The notes under the pieces: generated by a model
Databases searched by the model: none
Told to the model about the DNA's origin: nothing
Seen by the model: only the letters and a program-made list of their open reading frames with translations
IMG/VR virus record: IMGVR_UViG_3300044846_004564
Span: 1-56,397 of that record
Length of the DNA stretch: 56,397 nucleotides
From: a virus
Direction: 5' to 3' (one strand)
Position numbers and translations under genes: made by a program
Shown: piece after piece, positions 1 through 9,900 of the stretch
Layout of the letters: every line of letters begins with the position of its first letter
Position numbering within the stretch: position 1 is the stretch's first letter

Positions 1-93
1 ACAACATTCTTAGGACTTGAAGAACAGAAGGAAGAAAGAAATAGAAGTAGAATTAAAGAAATTATGGAGAAAAGAAAACAAACAACAGTATAA
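1..93 (+). CDS. C-terminal end of an unidentified gene (5' truncated by window)
   Basis: An open frame runs from base 1 to a TAA at 91-93 and encodes the last 30 residues of a protein. The tail is highly charged (EEQKEERNRSRIKE...) and probably helical. It ends 13 bases before nrdB and lies on the same strand, so it is probably the upstream gene of the same operon. Too little is visible to assign a family. Confidence 0.55.
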   Translation, partial: TTFLGLEEQKEERNRSRIKEIMEKRKQTTV

Positions 94-106
94 TTATTAA
101 AACAAT

Positions 107-1066
107 ATGGAACAAAAAATGGAAAAATTATTAGAAGAAAATCCAAATCGTTTTGTGATATTCCCAATCAAGTACAACGATATTTGGGAATATTATAAGA
201 TGCATCAAGCCGCGTTTTGGACGGCAGAAGAAATTGATTTAAGCGGTGACCTACGTGATTGGGAAAACTTATCAGAGAACGAACAGTATTTTGTGAAAAA
301 TATTTTATCGTTTTTTGCAGCATCAGATGGTATCGTAAATGAAAACTTGGCTGAGAATTTCTACAGAGAAGTACAATATCCTGAGGCAAAATTCTTTTAT
401 GGAATTCAGTTGGCTATGGAAAACATCCATAGTCTAATGTACTCACTTCTTATTGATACTTACGTGTCAAATGAGGATGAGAAGAACAAATGTTTCACTG
501 CATTAGATAACCTACCGGCAGTTCAAAAGAAGGCTAAATGGGCTTTGGATTGGATTGAAAACGCATCTTTTCAAGAAAGATTGGTTGCGTTTGCTGCAGT
601 TGAGGGTATCTTCTTTTCAGGTTCATTCTGTTCTATCTTTTGGTTGAAATCAAGAGGTATCATGCAAGGATTGTGTAACGCTAATGCTTTGATTTTCAAA
701 GATGAAAACTTACATTGTGACTTTGCAATTCATTTATTAAATAATCACATTGAAAACAAACCGAGTGAAAAGAGAATTAAAGAAATTCTACTTTCAGCTC
801 TTGAAATTGAAAAAGAATTCATCACTGAATCACTACCTGTTTCTTTAATTGGTATGAACCAAAACTTAATGAAACAATATCTTGAGTTTGTGGTTGATGG
901 ATTATTGGTAAAGTTTGGATGTAAAAAACAATTTAATGTAGAACAACCGTTCAAATTCATGGAACAAATTGCAGTTGAAACAAAGGGTAATTTCTTTGAG
1001 TCACGTACCGTTGAATATCAAAAGGCCAAGTTAAATGAAACCCTATCCTTTACTGACGATTTTTAA
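107..1066 (+). CDS. nrdB: Ribonucleoside-diphosphate reductase, class Ia small subunit (NrdB)
   Basis: This is the R2 subunit, which holds the di-iron centre and tyrosyl radical used by NrdA to reduce ribonucleotides, supplying dNTPs for phage replication in the cytoplasm. At 319 aa it is a compact, eukaryote/T4-style R2. By spacing against known R2 proteins the metal ligands are D74, E105, H108, E166, E200 and H203. The radical tyrosine is Y112, in ENIHSLMY where E, H and Y keep the usual +3/+7 spacing, so this is a radical-type class Ia enzyme and not a Tyr-less class Ic form. The C-terminal peptide LSFTDDF matches the tail that docks into R1. nrdA follows after 19 bases, so the two are probably co-transcribed. 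The gene is intact, with no intron or homing endonuclease inserted. Family assignment is secure. Confidence 0.96.
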   Translation: MEQKMEKLLEENPNRFVIFPIKYNDIWEYYKMHQAAFWTAEEIDLSGDLRDWENLSENEQYFVKNILSFFAASDGIVNENLAENFYREVQYPEAKFFYGIQLAMENIHSLMYSLLIDTYVSNEDEKNKCFTALDNLPAVQKKAKWALDWIENASFQERLVAFAAVEGIFFSGSFCSIFWLKSRGIMQGLCNANALIFKDENLHCDFAIHLLNNHIENKPSEKRIKEILLSALEIEKEFITESLPVSLIGMNQNLMKQYLEFVVDGLLVKFGCKKQFNVEQPFKFMEQIAVETKGNFFESRTVEYQKAKLNETLSFTDDF

Positions 1067-1085
1067 TTTATTATCTTTTTAAACT

Positions 1086-3518
1086 ATGATGTCACTTAAA
1101 ATTAAAAAAAGAAGTGGAGATGATTCGTCATTTAATCCACAGAAAATTTATAACCGTATTAAAAGAGCTTCAAAGGGGTTGAGTGTCAACTCCGATGAAA
1201 TCTTTATTAAGGTTATCACTTCAGTACCAACTGAAGGTATTATTACTACAAAAGAATTAGATAAGTTAATCTATGAAATTGCTGCGGCGTTTACAGGTAG
1301 TCATCACGATTACTCAAGATTAGCGTCTTCAGTTGCTATTTCATCTTATCATAAAGAAACTAATCCAAGTTTTTGTCAAACAATTAGAGAGTTATATTCT
1401 GATGGAATTATCAATGATGGTTTGATAGAAATAATTGAAAGATACGGAGAGGAAAATATTGATAATGTTATTAATCACGACAATGATTACAATTTTGACT
1501 ATTTTGCTTGGAGGTCACTTGCTGAGATGTATCTTCTGAAATTGTCGGAAGGTAAAGTAGTTGAACGTCCACAACACATGTATATGAGAGTTGCTCTTTG
1601 GGTAACTAATACATTTAAGGAAGCGGTTGAGTATTACCAAGCGTTATCAACTCAAAGAATATCTCCGGCAACACCAATTATGATTAATGCTGGTACTAAA
1701 ACACCACAACTTGCTTCTTGTGTTCTTCATTACAATGATTCGGATTCTCGTGAAGGTTTGTTAAACACCATGAGAGATATTTCAACTTACTCATCTGATG
1801 CTGCGGGTATCGGACTATCAATGTCTAACATTCGTAGTAAGGAGAGTCGTATTTCATCTTCAGGTGGACACGCTGGTGGACTTTTAAAGTATTTGAAGAT
1901 TGTAAATGAGTCACTTCGTTTCTTTAACCAACAAGGGCGTAGACCTGGTTCTGCGGCAATTTACTTGGAACCTTGGCATAAAGATATCTTTGACCTATTG
2001 GAAATTAAAAAGAATACAGGCGCCGAGGAATTAAGAGCTCGTGATTTGTTTACCGCACTTTGGATTCCTGACAACTTTATGAACGCAGTTAAGAACAACG
2101 ACGATTGGTATTTGTTCTGTCCTAATGATATAATTAAGGCGGGTATAAAACCATTACAAGAAAGTTACGGTGATGAATACGAAGAAAATTATAAATTAGC
2201 CGTAAGTATGGGTCTTGGTAAGAAAGTTAAGGCTCAGGAGATTTGGAATAAGATTATTGAATCACAAGTTGAAACAGGTGTTCCATATTTATGTTCTAAA
2301 GATAGTGCTAACAGAAAGACAAACCATCAGAACATTGGTGTTATTAAACAATCAAACCTTTGTAATGAAATCTATCAATACACTGACGAGAATATAACCG
2401 CAATCTGTACTCTTTCATCTATGGTGTTAAAGAACTATGTAAAAGATGGTGAGTTTGATTTTCAGGGATTGTATGAAGAAACTCGTAAGGTTGTAAGAGC
2501 GTTAAACAAAGTTGTTAACATCAACAATTACTCAACTGAAAAAGGACGTAAGGGTGGATTATACCAAAGAGCAATCGCTATTGGAACTCAAGGACTTGCA
2601 GACGTATTCTATTTGATGGATTACATTTTTACATCTGAGGAAGCTCGTAAATTAAATAAAGAAATTTTTGAAACAATCTATTTTGCGGCAATCACTGAAA
2701 GTAACAGATTGTGTATGGATGGTAAGTATGAACCGTATGCTTACTTTAAAGGGTCACCAATGTCACAAGGAGTATTCCAATTTGATATGTGGGGATTGAA
2801 TGAAGATGAGTTATCAGGAAGATGGCCTTGGTCAACTCTAAAAGAGAATGTTAGTAAGTACGGAGTTTGTAACTCATTATTCACAGCTCAAATGCCTGTG
2901 GCATCTTCAGCTAAGATTACAGGTTCATATGAAATGACAGAACCTGCTCATTCGGCAATTTTCAACAGACGTGTAATTGGTGGTGAGATTATGATTGTTA
3001 ACAAGTATTTGATTAGTGATTTTGAGAAGATTGGAATTTGGTCTGAGGACTTAAAGAATGAAATCATTATGAATGAAGGTTCAATTCAAGGAATTAACTT
3101 CTTGAATTATTTGGACCCTGAAGATAAAAGATATAACTTTAAAGTTAAGAGAATTGAAAGACTGATTGAAAAGTATAAAACAATTTGGGAAATATCACAA
3201 AAGGCATTGATTGAAATGGCGGCAGATAGAGCACCATTTATTGACCAATCACAATCAATGAATATCTACATGTCAAACCCAACATTATCAAAAATTTCAT
3301 CATCACATTTCTACGGATGGGAAAAAGGATTAAAAACACTTTGTTATTACGTTAGAACAAGAGCAATCTCAACGGGAGCTAAACACTTAGCTATGGACGT
3401 ATCAAAAATTAACAAACCAAAACCAACACCTGAACCACCAAAGGTTGATTACAGTTATATGAATTTACCTCCAAAACCTGAGAATAGTGAATTTGATTGT
3501 TTTGGTTGTTCATCATAA
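1086..3518 (+). CDS. nrdA: Ribonucleoside-diphosphate reductase, class I large subunit (NrdA)
   Basis: This is the catalytic R1 subunit (810 aa), partner of the NrdB just upstream. Residues 1-95 form an ATP-cone (KKRSGDDSSFNPQKIYNRI), so allosteric activity control is probably retained. The barrel follows. NLCNE at 424-428 contains the thiyl-radical cysteine C426 with N424 and E428. C212 (ASCVL) and C441 (AICTLSS) form the redox pair that reduces the substrate. Y754-Y755 (LCYYVRTRA) are the radical-transfer tyrosines. The C-terminal CFGC (805-808) is the mobile thiol pair reloaded by thioredoxin or glutaredoxin, though none is encoded here. ATG at 1086 is followed directly by a second ATG (1089), so the exact first residue is uncertain by one codon. 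A strong terminator (3540-3563) closes the unit. Confidence 0.97.
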   Translation: MMSLKIKKRSGDDSSFNPQKIYNRIKRASKGLSVNSDEIFIKVITSVPTEGIITTKELDKLIYEIAAAFTGSHHDYSRLASSVAISSYHKETNPSFCQTIRELYSDGIINDGLIEIIERYGEENIDNVINHDNDYNFDYFAWRSLAEMYLLKLSEGKVVERPQHMYMRVALWVTNTFKEAVEYYQALSTQRISPATPIMINAGTKTPQLASCVLHYNDSDSREGLLNTMRDISTYSSDAAGIGLSMSNIRSKESRISSSGGHAGGLLKYLKIVNESLRFFNQQGRRPGSAAIYLEPWHKDIFDLLEIKKNTGAEELRARDLFTALWIPDNFMNAVKNNDDWYLFCPNDIIKAGIKPLQESYGDEYEENYKLAVSMGLGKKVKAQEIWNKIIESQVETGVPYLCSKDSANRKTNHQNIGVIKQSNLCNEIYQYTDENITAICTLSSMVLKNYVKDGEFDFQGLYEETRKVVRALNKVVNINNYSTEKGRKGGLYQRAIAIGTQGLADVFYLMDYIFTSEEARKLNKEIFETIYFAAITESNRLCMDGKYEPYAYFKGSPMSQGVFQFDMWGLNEDELSGRWPWSTLKENVSKYGVCNSLFTAQMPVASSAKITGSYEMTEPAHSAIFNRRVIGGEIMIVNKYLISDFEKIGIWSEDLKNEIIMNEGSIQGINFLNYLDPEDKRYNFKVKRIERLIEKYKTIWEISQKALIEMAADRAPFIDQSQSMNIYMSNPTLSKISSSHFYGWEKGLKTLCYYVRTRAISTGAKHLAMDVSKINKPKPTPEPPKVDYSYMNLPPKPENSEFDCFGCSS

Positions 3519-3539
3519 TTAACAATATCCGATGTGTTA

Positions 3540-3563
3540 TCCCGAGCTAGGTCGGGATTTTTT
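3540..3563 (+). terminator. Rho-independent terminator after nrdA
   Basis: A six-pair stem TCCCGA/TCGGGA (3540-3545 with 3552-3557) around a GCTAGG loop is followed by six T residues. It lies 22 bases after the nrdA stop and before the flavodoxin-like gene, separating the nucleotide-metabolism unit from what follows. The G+C-rich stem stands out in this AT-rich sequence. Confidence 0.85.
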
Positions 3564-3574
3564 ATTTAAAGAGG

Positions 3575-3582
3575 TATTTATT
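3575..3582 (+). promoter_or_regulatory. TATTTAT motif upstream of flavodoxin-like gene
   Basis: TATTTATT ends 3 bases before ATG 3586, directly downstream of the nrdA terminator where a new promoter is needed. It is the first of nine such sites in the window. Promoter function is inferred from recurrence only. Confidence 0.4.
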
Positions 3583-3585
3583 ATT

Positions 3586-4353
3586 ATGTCTAATATCATA
3601 CAAGAAGAAATTGAAAAAATAAGAAAAATGATGCTCTCAGAGAACATGGTTCAGGAGGGTGGTGAAAAAAAGTTAAAACAAACTTTAGACATTCTAAAAA
3701 AGAAAAAGAAAGTTTTATTATTAAGTTGTTCAAATAGATATAATTGGGATGATAAAAATATTGATGTCCCTAAATCAAAAATCTTAGCAATGTATTTAAA
3801 TGAAGAACTTGGGGATAAATCAGTTTTCATGGATGTTTCTGAATTAAAAATATTTCCTTGTGAAGGAAATGTGTCTAGAGAAGAAGGTAATAGTTGTGGA
3901 CTTTTAAAATCTTTACTTAAAGATGATAAAAAAAATCCTTCAGGATACCATAGATGTTGGGCTAGTTTAAATAATAAGTCAGATGAACTATGGAAAGTAT
4001 CTAAAGAACTTTTTGAAGCGGATGCTGTAATATTTTTTAGTTCAGTGAGATGGGGACAAGCAAATATGTTCTATCAAAATTTAATTGAGAGATTAACTTG
4101 GATTGAAAATAGACATGCTACTTTAGGTGAAAAAAATATAGTTGAAGGCATTGAGACAGGATTTATCTGTGTTGGACAAAACTGGAATGGTGAAGATGTA
4201 ACTAAAACCCAAATGAAAGTTCATGAGTTTTACGGATTTGAACCAAATAAGAAACTATATTGGAATTGGCAATACACAACAGATGTTTATGACGAAAGTA
4301 AATCTTCTTACAAAAAATCCCACAAAAAGTTTATTGACGATATGGGATTATGA
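3586..4353 (+). CDS. Flavodoxin-fold NAD(P)H-dependent FMN reductase-like protein
   Basis: 255 aa, starting at ATG 3586. An in-frame upstream ATG at 3532 lies before the nrdA terminator hairpin and would read through it, so it was rejected. Residues 1-40 are a charged, probably helical extension (EEIEKIRKMM). A flavodoxin-type core follows: a first strand and phosphate-binding-like loop VLLLSCSNR (43-51), and SSVRWGQANM (about 151-160) leading into YQNLIERLTW, which resembles the flavin-contacting segment of NADPH-dependent FMN reductases. The probable role is redox transfer with FMN. Its position after nrdAB invites a reductase role, but class Ia RNR does not need a NrdI flavodoxin and the protein is larger than NrdI. 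The substrate is unknown. Confidence 0.75.
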   Translation: MSNIIQEEIEKIRKMMLSENMVQEGGEKKLKQTLDILKKKKKVLLLSCSNRYNWDDKNIDVPKSKILAMYLNEELGDKSVFMDVSELKIFPCEGNVSREEGNSCGLLKSLLKDDKKNPSGYHRCWASLNNKSDELWKVSKELFEADAVIFFSSVRWGQANMFYQNLIERLTWIENRHATLGEKNIVEGIETGFICVGQNWNGEDVTKTQMKVHEFYGFEPNKKLYWNWQYTTDVYDESKSSYKKSHKKFIDDMGL

Positions 4354-4525
4354 AATTGGTTATTATAGGTACTCACCCAAAGGAAAACCAATAATTGATT
4401 GTATAAGTTACTACCCTATTAATGATTTTATAAACGAATATCTACTTAAACAAGAATTTGTAGAATTTGAATATGAAAATGAAACTCCAAAAACTATTGA
4501 GGGTAAAATTATTGTTTTGATATAA
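4283..4525 (+). CDS. Small hypothetical protein overlapping the flavodoxin-like gene
   Basis: An open frame continues past the flavodoxin-like stop (4353) to TAA 4523-4525. The unique part (4354-4525) encodes a plausible 57-residue stretch (YYRYSPKGKPIIDCIS...) rich in Tyr, Glu and Ile. The start is unclear: ATG 4283 or 4289 would overlap the upstream gene by about 70 bases, while TTG 4334 would overlap by 20, in keeping with the short overlaps and TTG starts used elsewhere here. No family is recognised. It could instead be a frameshifted or decayed remnant. The coordinates given use ATG 4283. Confidence 0.4.
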   Translation: MFMTKVNLLTKNPTKSLLTIWDYEIGYYRYSPKGKPIIDCISYYPINDFINEYLLKQEFVEFEYENETPKTIEGKIIVLI

Positions 4526-4539
4526 ATTTAATTTTTCAG

Positions 4540-4547
4540 TATTTATT
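4540..4547 (+). promoter_or_regulatory. TATTTAT motif upstream of gp25-like gene
   Basis: TATTTATT lies 4 bases before ATG 4552, preceded by a T-rich tract (ATTTTTCAG). It stands at the head of the baseplate gene run. Confidence 0.45.
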
Positions 4548-4551
4548 TAAT

Positions 4552-5004
4552 ATGGCAAATGGTGTAACATACGGTATTACTTTTCCTTTTAAAGATTCGC
4601 TAAATGGTAAATTTTTGGATTTATCAGATACAAGTGAAGAAGAAATTAGAAGTAGTTTAATACATTTATTACTTACAAGAAAAGGTAGTAGATATTTTAT
4701 GCCAAACTTTGGGACAAGATTATATGAGTTTATTTTTGAACCACTTGATAGTCCTACTTTTGACCAAATAGAGACAGAAATAAAAGAAGCGGTTGAAACT
4801 TACATACCAGGATTAACAATTACTTCAGTTAAAATTGAACCAGCGGTTGAGACTCAAGATACTTTACAAATAAATAATGAGTCGGCAACTGAATTTAATT
4901 TTACTAATACTCCTGAAATTGAATACACCGCAAAAGTAAGAATAAATTATAATATTACAAATAATGTATTTAATACCGCAGGATTTGTAATTATTAATAT
5001 ATAA
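4552..5004 (+). CDS. Baseplate wedge protein, T4 gp25-like (GPW/gp25 family)
   Basis: 150 aa, close to the T4 gp25 length (132 aa). The family signature is visible: a Phe/Asp-rich start (ITFPFKDSLNGKFLDL), a helix EEEIRSSLIHLLLTRKGSR, then RYFMPNFGTRLYEFIFEP, which matches the conserved 'G-R-PxFG-L-FEP' block, and a C-terminal strand set (ITSVKIEP). In contractile tails gp25 forms part of the wedge core and contacts the sheath-initiating region; it acts in the virion and not enzymatically. The gp6-like gene follows 4 bases after its stop, the same gp25-gp6 neighbour order seen in many T4-like and P2-like phages. Confidence 0.9.
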   Translation: MANGVTYGITFPFKDSLNGKFLDLSDTSEEEIRSSLIHLLLTRKGSRYFMPNFGTRLYEFIFEPLDSPTFDQIETEIKEAVETYIPGLTITSVKIEPAVETQDTLQINNESATEFNFTNTPEIEYTAKVRINYNITNNVFNTAGFVIINI

Positions 5005-5008
5005 AACT

Positions 5009-6880
5009 ATGATATCATATACTACAAGGGATTTTCAGGCAATTAGATTAGAGTTAATAAATTATGTTAGAACTTATTATCCTGATTTAATTCAAAACGT
5101 AAATGATGCTTCTGTTTTTTCTGTATTACTTGACTTAAACGCTGCGGTTACTGATAACTTAAATTATCATATTGATAGAAGTTTACAAGAAAGTGTTTTA
5201 CAATTTGCACAACAACCAAGTTCACTTTATAATATTGCTCGAACTTATGGATTAAAAATTCCTGGAATGAGACCATCGATTTCATTGGTTGATTTTTCAA
5301 TACAAGTTCCACCTTTTGGTGACGCTCCTGCTGTACAATCTAGTACAGGTACATTACAACCACCAGACTCTGCTTATTTTGGAATTTTAGCTAAAGGTAG
5401 TCAGGTAATTGGTGCTGGTCAAACTTTTGAAACTTTATACGATGTTGATTTTGGTAATGATTTTAATAGTGAAGGAATGGTTAACAGAACAGTAATTCCT
5501 AACTTTAACGCTAATAATATATTAATTAACTATACAATTACAAAAAGAGAAGTTGTTATTAATGGTATTACAAAAGTATTTAAGAGAGTTATTAATACTC
5601 CTGAAACAAGACCATTTTTTGAATTTTTCTTACCTGAAAAAAACGTATTGGGTGTAACTGGTGTAATCTTAAAAGACGGTACTAATTACAACAACATTCC
5701 TTCAGCACAAGAGTTTATGGATACTACAAACTTAACTAATAAGTGGTTTGAAGTTGAGGCTTTAGCTCAGGACAATATTTTTATCGAAGACCCAACAAAA
5801 CCACAGGATGAAACAGGTATTAAGGTTGGTCGTTATTATAAAACAAACCAAAAGTTTATTACTGAATATACACCACAAGGATTTTTAAAATTAACTTTTG
5901 GTGGTGGAAATACATCCTCAGATGAACTATTAAGACAATTTACTACTAATGGTACTCCTTTAGACATATCGAAATATCAAAATAACTATTCTTTAGGTTC
6001 AACACTTAAAGGTAATTCAACATTATTTGTTCAGTATCGTGTTGGAGGTGGATTGGTAAGTAATCTTGGACCTGGTTCAATTACTCAACTTGGAACTGTG
6101 AACTTTAATGTATATGGTAGTGACCAAAATAAAGTTACTGCAGTAATTAATTCTTTATCTTGTAACAACATATTACCATCAATTGGTGGTGCAAATTATC
6201 CAAGCATTGAAGAAATTAGAAATTTAATAACATTTAACTTTGCCGCACAAAACAGAGCGGTAACTATTAATGATTACGAAGCGATTATTAGAAAAATGCC
6301 TTCAAGATTTGGAGCACCTGCTAAAGTTGCAATTACTGAGGTTGATAATAAAATAAACGTACAAATTTTGTCATACGATTCTACAGGAGCGTTAACTGAA
6401 GTAGTATCTGGTACAATAAAAAATAATATTGCAACTTATTTGTCAAATTACAGAATGATGAATGATTATATCCAAGTTCTTTCGGCTCAAGTAATTGATT
6501 TAGCGTTTGACATTTTTATTGTACTTAATAGTTCACAAAATCAGGGTGTTGTAATTTCAAATATAATATCAAGGATTAATACTTATATGAGTCCAAGTAA
6601 TCGAGGTATGGGTGAAAATCTTTATATATCACAATTAAGAGCGTTAATACAAAGTGAAGAAGGTGTTATTACTGTTGCATCTATAAATGTGTATAACCGA
6701 GTTGGTGGATTATATTCATCATCACAAGTTTCTCAATCATATTCTAATACAACAACAAAAGAAATTAAGGTTATAGAAGATACTATTTACGCAGAACCAA
6801 ATCAAATTTTTAATATTAGATTCCCTGATAAGGACATTAAAGTGTCAGTTAAAAATCTAACAACAGTTAATTTCAGTTAA
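5009..6880 (+). CDS. Baseplate wedge protein, T4 gp6-like (baseplate J family)
   Basis: 623 aa (T4 gp6 is 660). The N-terminus (ISYTTRDFQAIRLELINYVR, then DLNAAVTDNLNYHIDRSLQE) is the characteristic gp6/baseplate-J opening. The C-terminal half has the gpJ-like core AVTINDYEAIIRKMPSRFG followed by alternating strands and the SPSNRGMGENLYISQL segment. gp6 dimers build the iris ring of the baseplate around the hub. It is translationally close to gp25 (4-base gap). The assignment rests on motif recognition and gene order. Confidence 0.87.
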   Translation: MISYTTRDFQAIRLELINYVRTYYPDLIQNVNDASVFSVLLDLNAAVTDNLNYHIDRSLQESVLQFAQQPSSLYNIARTYGLKIPGMRPSISLVDFSIQVPPFGDAPAVQSSTGTLQPPDSAYFGILAKGSQVIGAGQTFETLYDVDFGNDFNSEGMVNRTVIPNFNANNILINYTITKREVVINGITKVFKRVINTPETRPFFEFFLPEKNVLGVTGVILKDGTNYNNIPSAQEFMDTTNLTNKWFEVEALAQDNIFIEDPTKPQDETGIKVGRYYKTNQKFITEYTPQGFLKLTFGGGNTSSDELLRQFTTNGTPLDISKYQNNYSLGSTLKGNSTLFVQYRVGGGLVSNLGPGSITQLGTVNFNVYGSDQNKVTAVINSLSCNNILPSIGGANYPSIEEIRNLITFNFAAQNRAVTINDYEAIIRKMPSRFGAPAKVAITEVDNKINVQILSYDSTGALTEVVSGTIKNNIATYLSNYRMMNDYIQVLSAQVIDLAFDIFIVLNSSQNQGVVISNIISRINTYMSPSNRGMGENLYISQLRALIQSEEGVITVASINVYNRVGGLYSSSQVSQSYSNTTTKEIKVIEDTIYAEPNQIFNIRFPDKDIKVSVKNLTTVNFS

Positions 6881-6912
6881 CATCATTTATTTTTTGAAAA
6901 TCGTGTGTAAAC

Positions 6913-6920
6913 TATTTATT
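6913..6920 (+). promoter_or_regulatory. TATTTAT motif upstream of the 1,865-aa gene
   Basis: TATTTATT lies 11 bases before ATG 6932 in the 51-base gap after the gp6-like gene. It shares the longer form AAACTATTTATY with the site at 22254. Confidence 0.45.
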
Positions 6921-6931
6921 AAAAAACACAC

Positions 6932-9900
6932 ATGTCTTCATCTTACAGAATTAGAACAGAGTTAGGGATTGATAAAGTAATTCAGGTAAAACTTGAACAA
7001 AATTTTGACACACTTGAATTATTGTCTTTATCAATTAATCCAAATGATACTTACATTAGAGCTTGTGCTGACTATGGGGTGGTTGTTGGTAGAGTTTTCT
7101 GCAATAACGGATTTGGTTTACCTAACGCTAAAATATCTATTTTTATTGCTTTAGATGAGGCAGACATCAATGATACTGTAATTAGTACATTATATCCATA
7201 CAGAACAATTAATGACGTTAATGAAGATGGTTACAAATACAATTTATTACCTTATACACCCTCTTACACAGGACACATTCCTGTTGGGACTTTTCCTGAT
7301 AGAAATGACGCTTTAACTAATAAGTCGGTAATTCAGGTTTACGACAAGTATTTTAAGTTTGTTGTTACCACAAATGGTTCGGGTGACTTTATGATATTAG
7401 GTGTACCACCAGGACAGCATACTTTATTTATGCAAGTTGATTTGTCCGATATTGGTGAGTTTTCATTTACACCTGCGGATTTAATTAGAATTGGTAGAGC
7501 AACTGAATCACAAGTTAACGGGGCTCAGTTTAAGTTTTCTGAAAATTATAGTGAACTACCTCAAATTGTGACAATATCAAAAACAGTTCAAGTTGCACCA
7601 TTTTATGGTGAACAAGAAACTTGTGATTATTATATTGCAAGAACTGACTTTGACTTAACTGCTGAAGCTCAAGTTACTATTTTACCTACAGCAGTTTTTA
7701 TGGGTTCATTGGTTTCAACAGTTGATGAAACTAAATTAGGGTATAATAATATCTATGACAAATGTAAAATCCCAAAAACAATGGGTGACTTGTGTGACTT
7801 GACTTCAGGTCCTGGGCAAATATTGGCGATAAGACAAAGTTATAGAACTGATAGTGACGGATTACCGATATTGGAAACAGTTGAATTAGAAAATGGTGGT
7901 AAAGTAATTGATGAAAATGGAGCTTGGTTACTAGAAGTTCCAATGAACCTTGATTATGTTTATACCGATGAAGAGGGTAATCAACAAATAACACAAAATC
8001 CTGAAGTTGGTATACCGACAAAAGGTAAGTACAGATTTAAAGTAAAATGGGAACAAGGCCCTGAAATTTCCGAACCTACTAAAAGAGCTTATTTTTTAGT
8101 TCCAAATATTAAAGAATATGGTTGGACTAATTCAGACGACCCATATTTGGATTACCAATTTAATGAACAGATTGGTATTCCTGTATCTATTTTCATACCA
8201 TCAAATTCTCCAAATGAGAATGGTGAGTATGTTTATTTATCAGACGCAGGTTTAAATCCTAATGAAACTAATCGAGTGTATAGATTAACAGGTACGTTAA
8301 ATGTTGAAAACTTTCAAATATATTACTCTGATGGTACTCAATATCTTTCACAAAATATATATCCGCAAGATTTTACATCTTTATATTTTGTTTATGATAG
8401 AATAGATGATGGTTCAGATGCAATCATCAACTTCTTAAAAATTGATGAAGATAGATTTTTACTTGAACAGTCATATGCTTTTAGTTTAGATTGGACAGAC
8501 TATGCTAATGTGTCAGCCGCAATTAATTGTGAAGATACATTTATGGAACTTAAATATAATAAAGTTTACACTGTTAGTCAGTTAATGGATAGATATGTTT
8601 CGGAAAGGAGACCGTGGAATACAACAGGTATTAAAAATATTTTAGATGATAAATGTACAGGTGAATATAACAAATTTCCAACCAATGATGCATTTTTTAG
8701 AGTAAATTTTACATATATAGTGTACAACATATTCTTTGAAATTTTCAGATATATCGCAATGATTTTAATGATTATTGCTCACATTTTGGGATTTCTATGG
8801 TTAGTTGTCGGACCAATTTTGGCGACAATTGTTTCATTAATTCAAACTCTTGTTTATGGAATATGTGTTTCGTTAAATTGGATTAGAAGAAGATTTGGTA
8901 GACCTGAAAGAACATGTAATACACCAATAGATGTTAGTGCATTTTTTACAGGTAATCCTTTTAAAAATCTTGGTTTACCTTTATTATTGTATACTGAAGA
9001 TGGTTGTGAAAGATGTAATTGTAGGTTAGATGACCAAAGAATTAATTTTGATTCTATTGGACAACCTAATTTATATACGTTACTTAATTCAAGTATTTTA
9101 ATTGACTCAACCGATTTTACACTCTATCGTAGTGATAATGTTGAATCTGAGTATATATCTGGTTTATATGCTGGTGACGTAAATCCAAGTCAATATTTTG
9201 AGTATAATAGATTTCCGTGGGTTATTGCTGAAATTGAAGTTGAAGTTGAGGTTAACAATAACGGAGATACTGATATTAGAACATTAACTAACTCTCATTT
9301 CTCAACGTCGCTACCTTATTCTGAATATTTAAATTCTTGGAACAATAAAGGTAGATATTTTGATGGTACTGATATTGAAACTGATTTTGGTCTTCCAACT
9401 GACTTTTACGGTTCAACAAGAATGATAGTTTCAATTGAACCTGATTTTAACAATCCTCAAACAAAATATCATATGGATAATTTTACGGTATTGTTTATTG
9501 ACCCGTCGGCTAGTCCGTTAGAAGCTGGTAAGATAGTATCATTTCAGGATAGAGATATGTCAATTGACCCGAATTATTTTTCTGAACAAAGACAAGTATA
9601 TGCTACAGGTACAACAATTAATTTATCACATATTAATGTACAATGGACAAACCCTACAACGGGGCCTAACCAAGCTAGTCAAATGATGACAACGTATAAT
9701 ATACCAGGATTTGATAGTTTACCTAAGACAACAGGTTTTCCATCTGACATTGAATATTTCCAAGTAATTACGGGATGGACAGTTGGTCAATATAAAGAAA
9801 TTATAGGTAACCCTTTTGGTGGTAAATTTGGACTCTTATATAATTACAGTATGACTCATTATGAATATAGTACAGGTAATAATATTGCGGGGTATAATGG

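Noticed and set aside
107-3518. Intron or homing endonuclease in nrdA or nrdB, common in T4-like phages
   Set aside because: Both frames are continuous, with all catalytic residues and normal lengths.
3532-3585. Longer start for the flavodoxin-like gene
   Set aside because: It would translate through the nrdA terminator hairpin. ATG 3586 follows a TATTTATT motif and gives a sensible N-terminus.
3586-4353. NrdI-type flavodoxin serving the reductase
   Set aside because: NrdI goes with class Ib NrdEF. Here NrdA has the ATP-cone and CxxC tail of class Ia, and the flavoprotein is larger, with FMN-reductase-like motifs.
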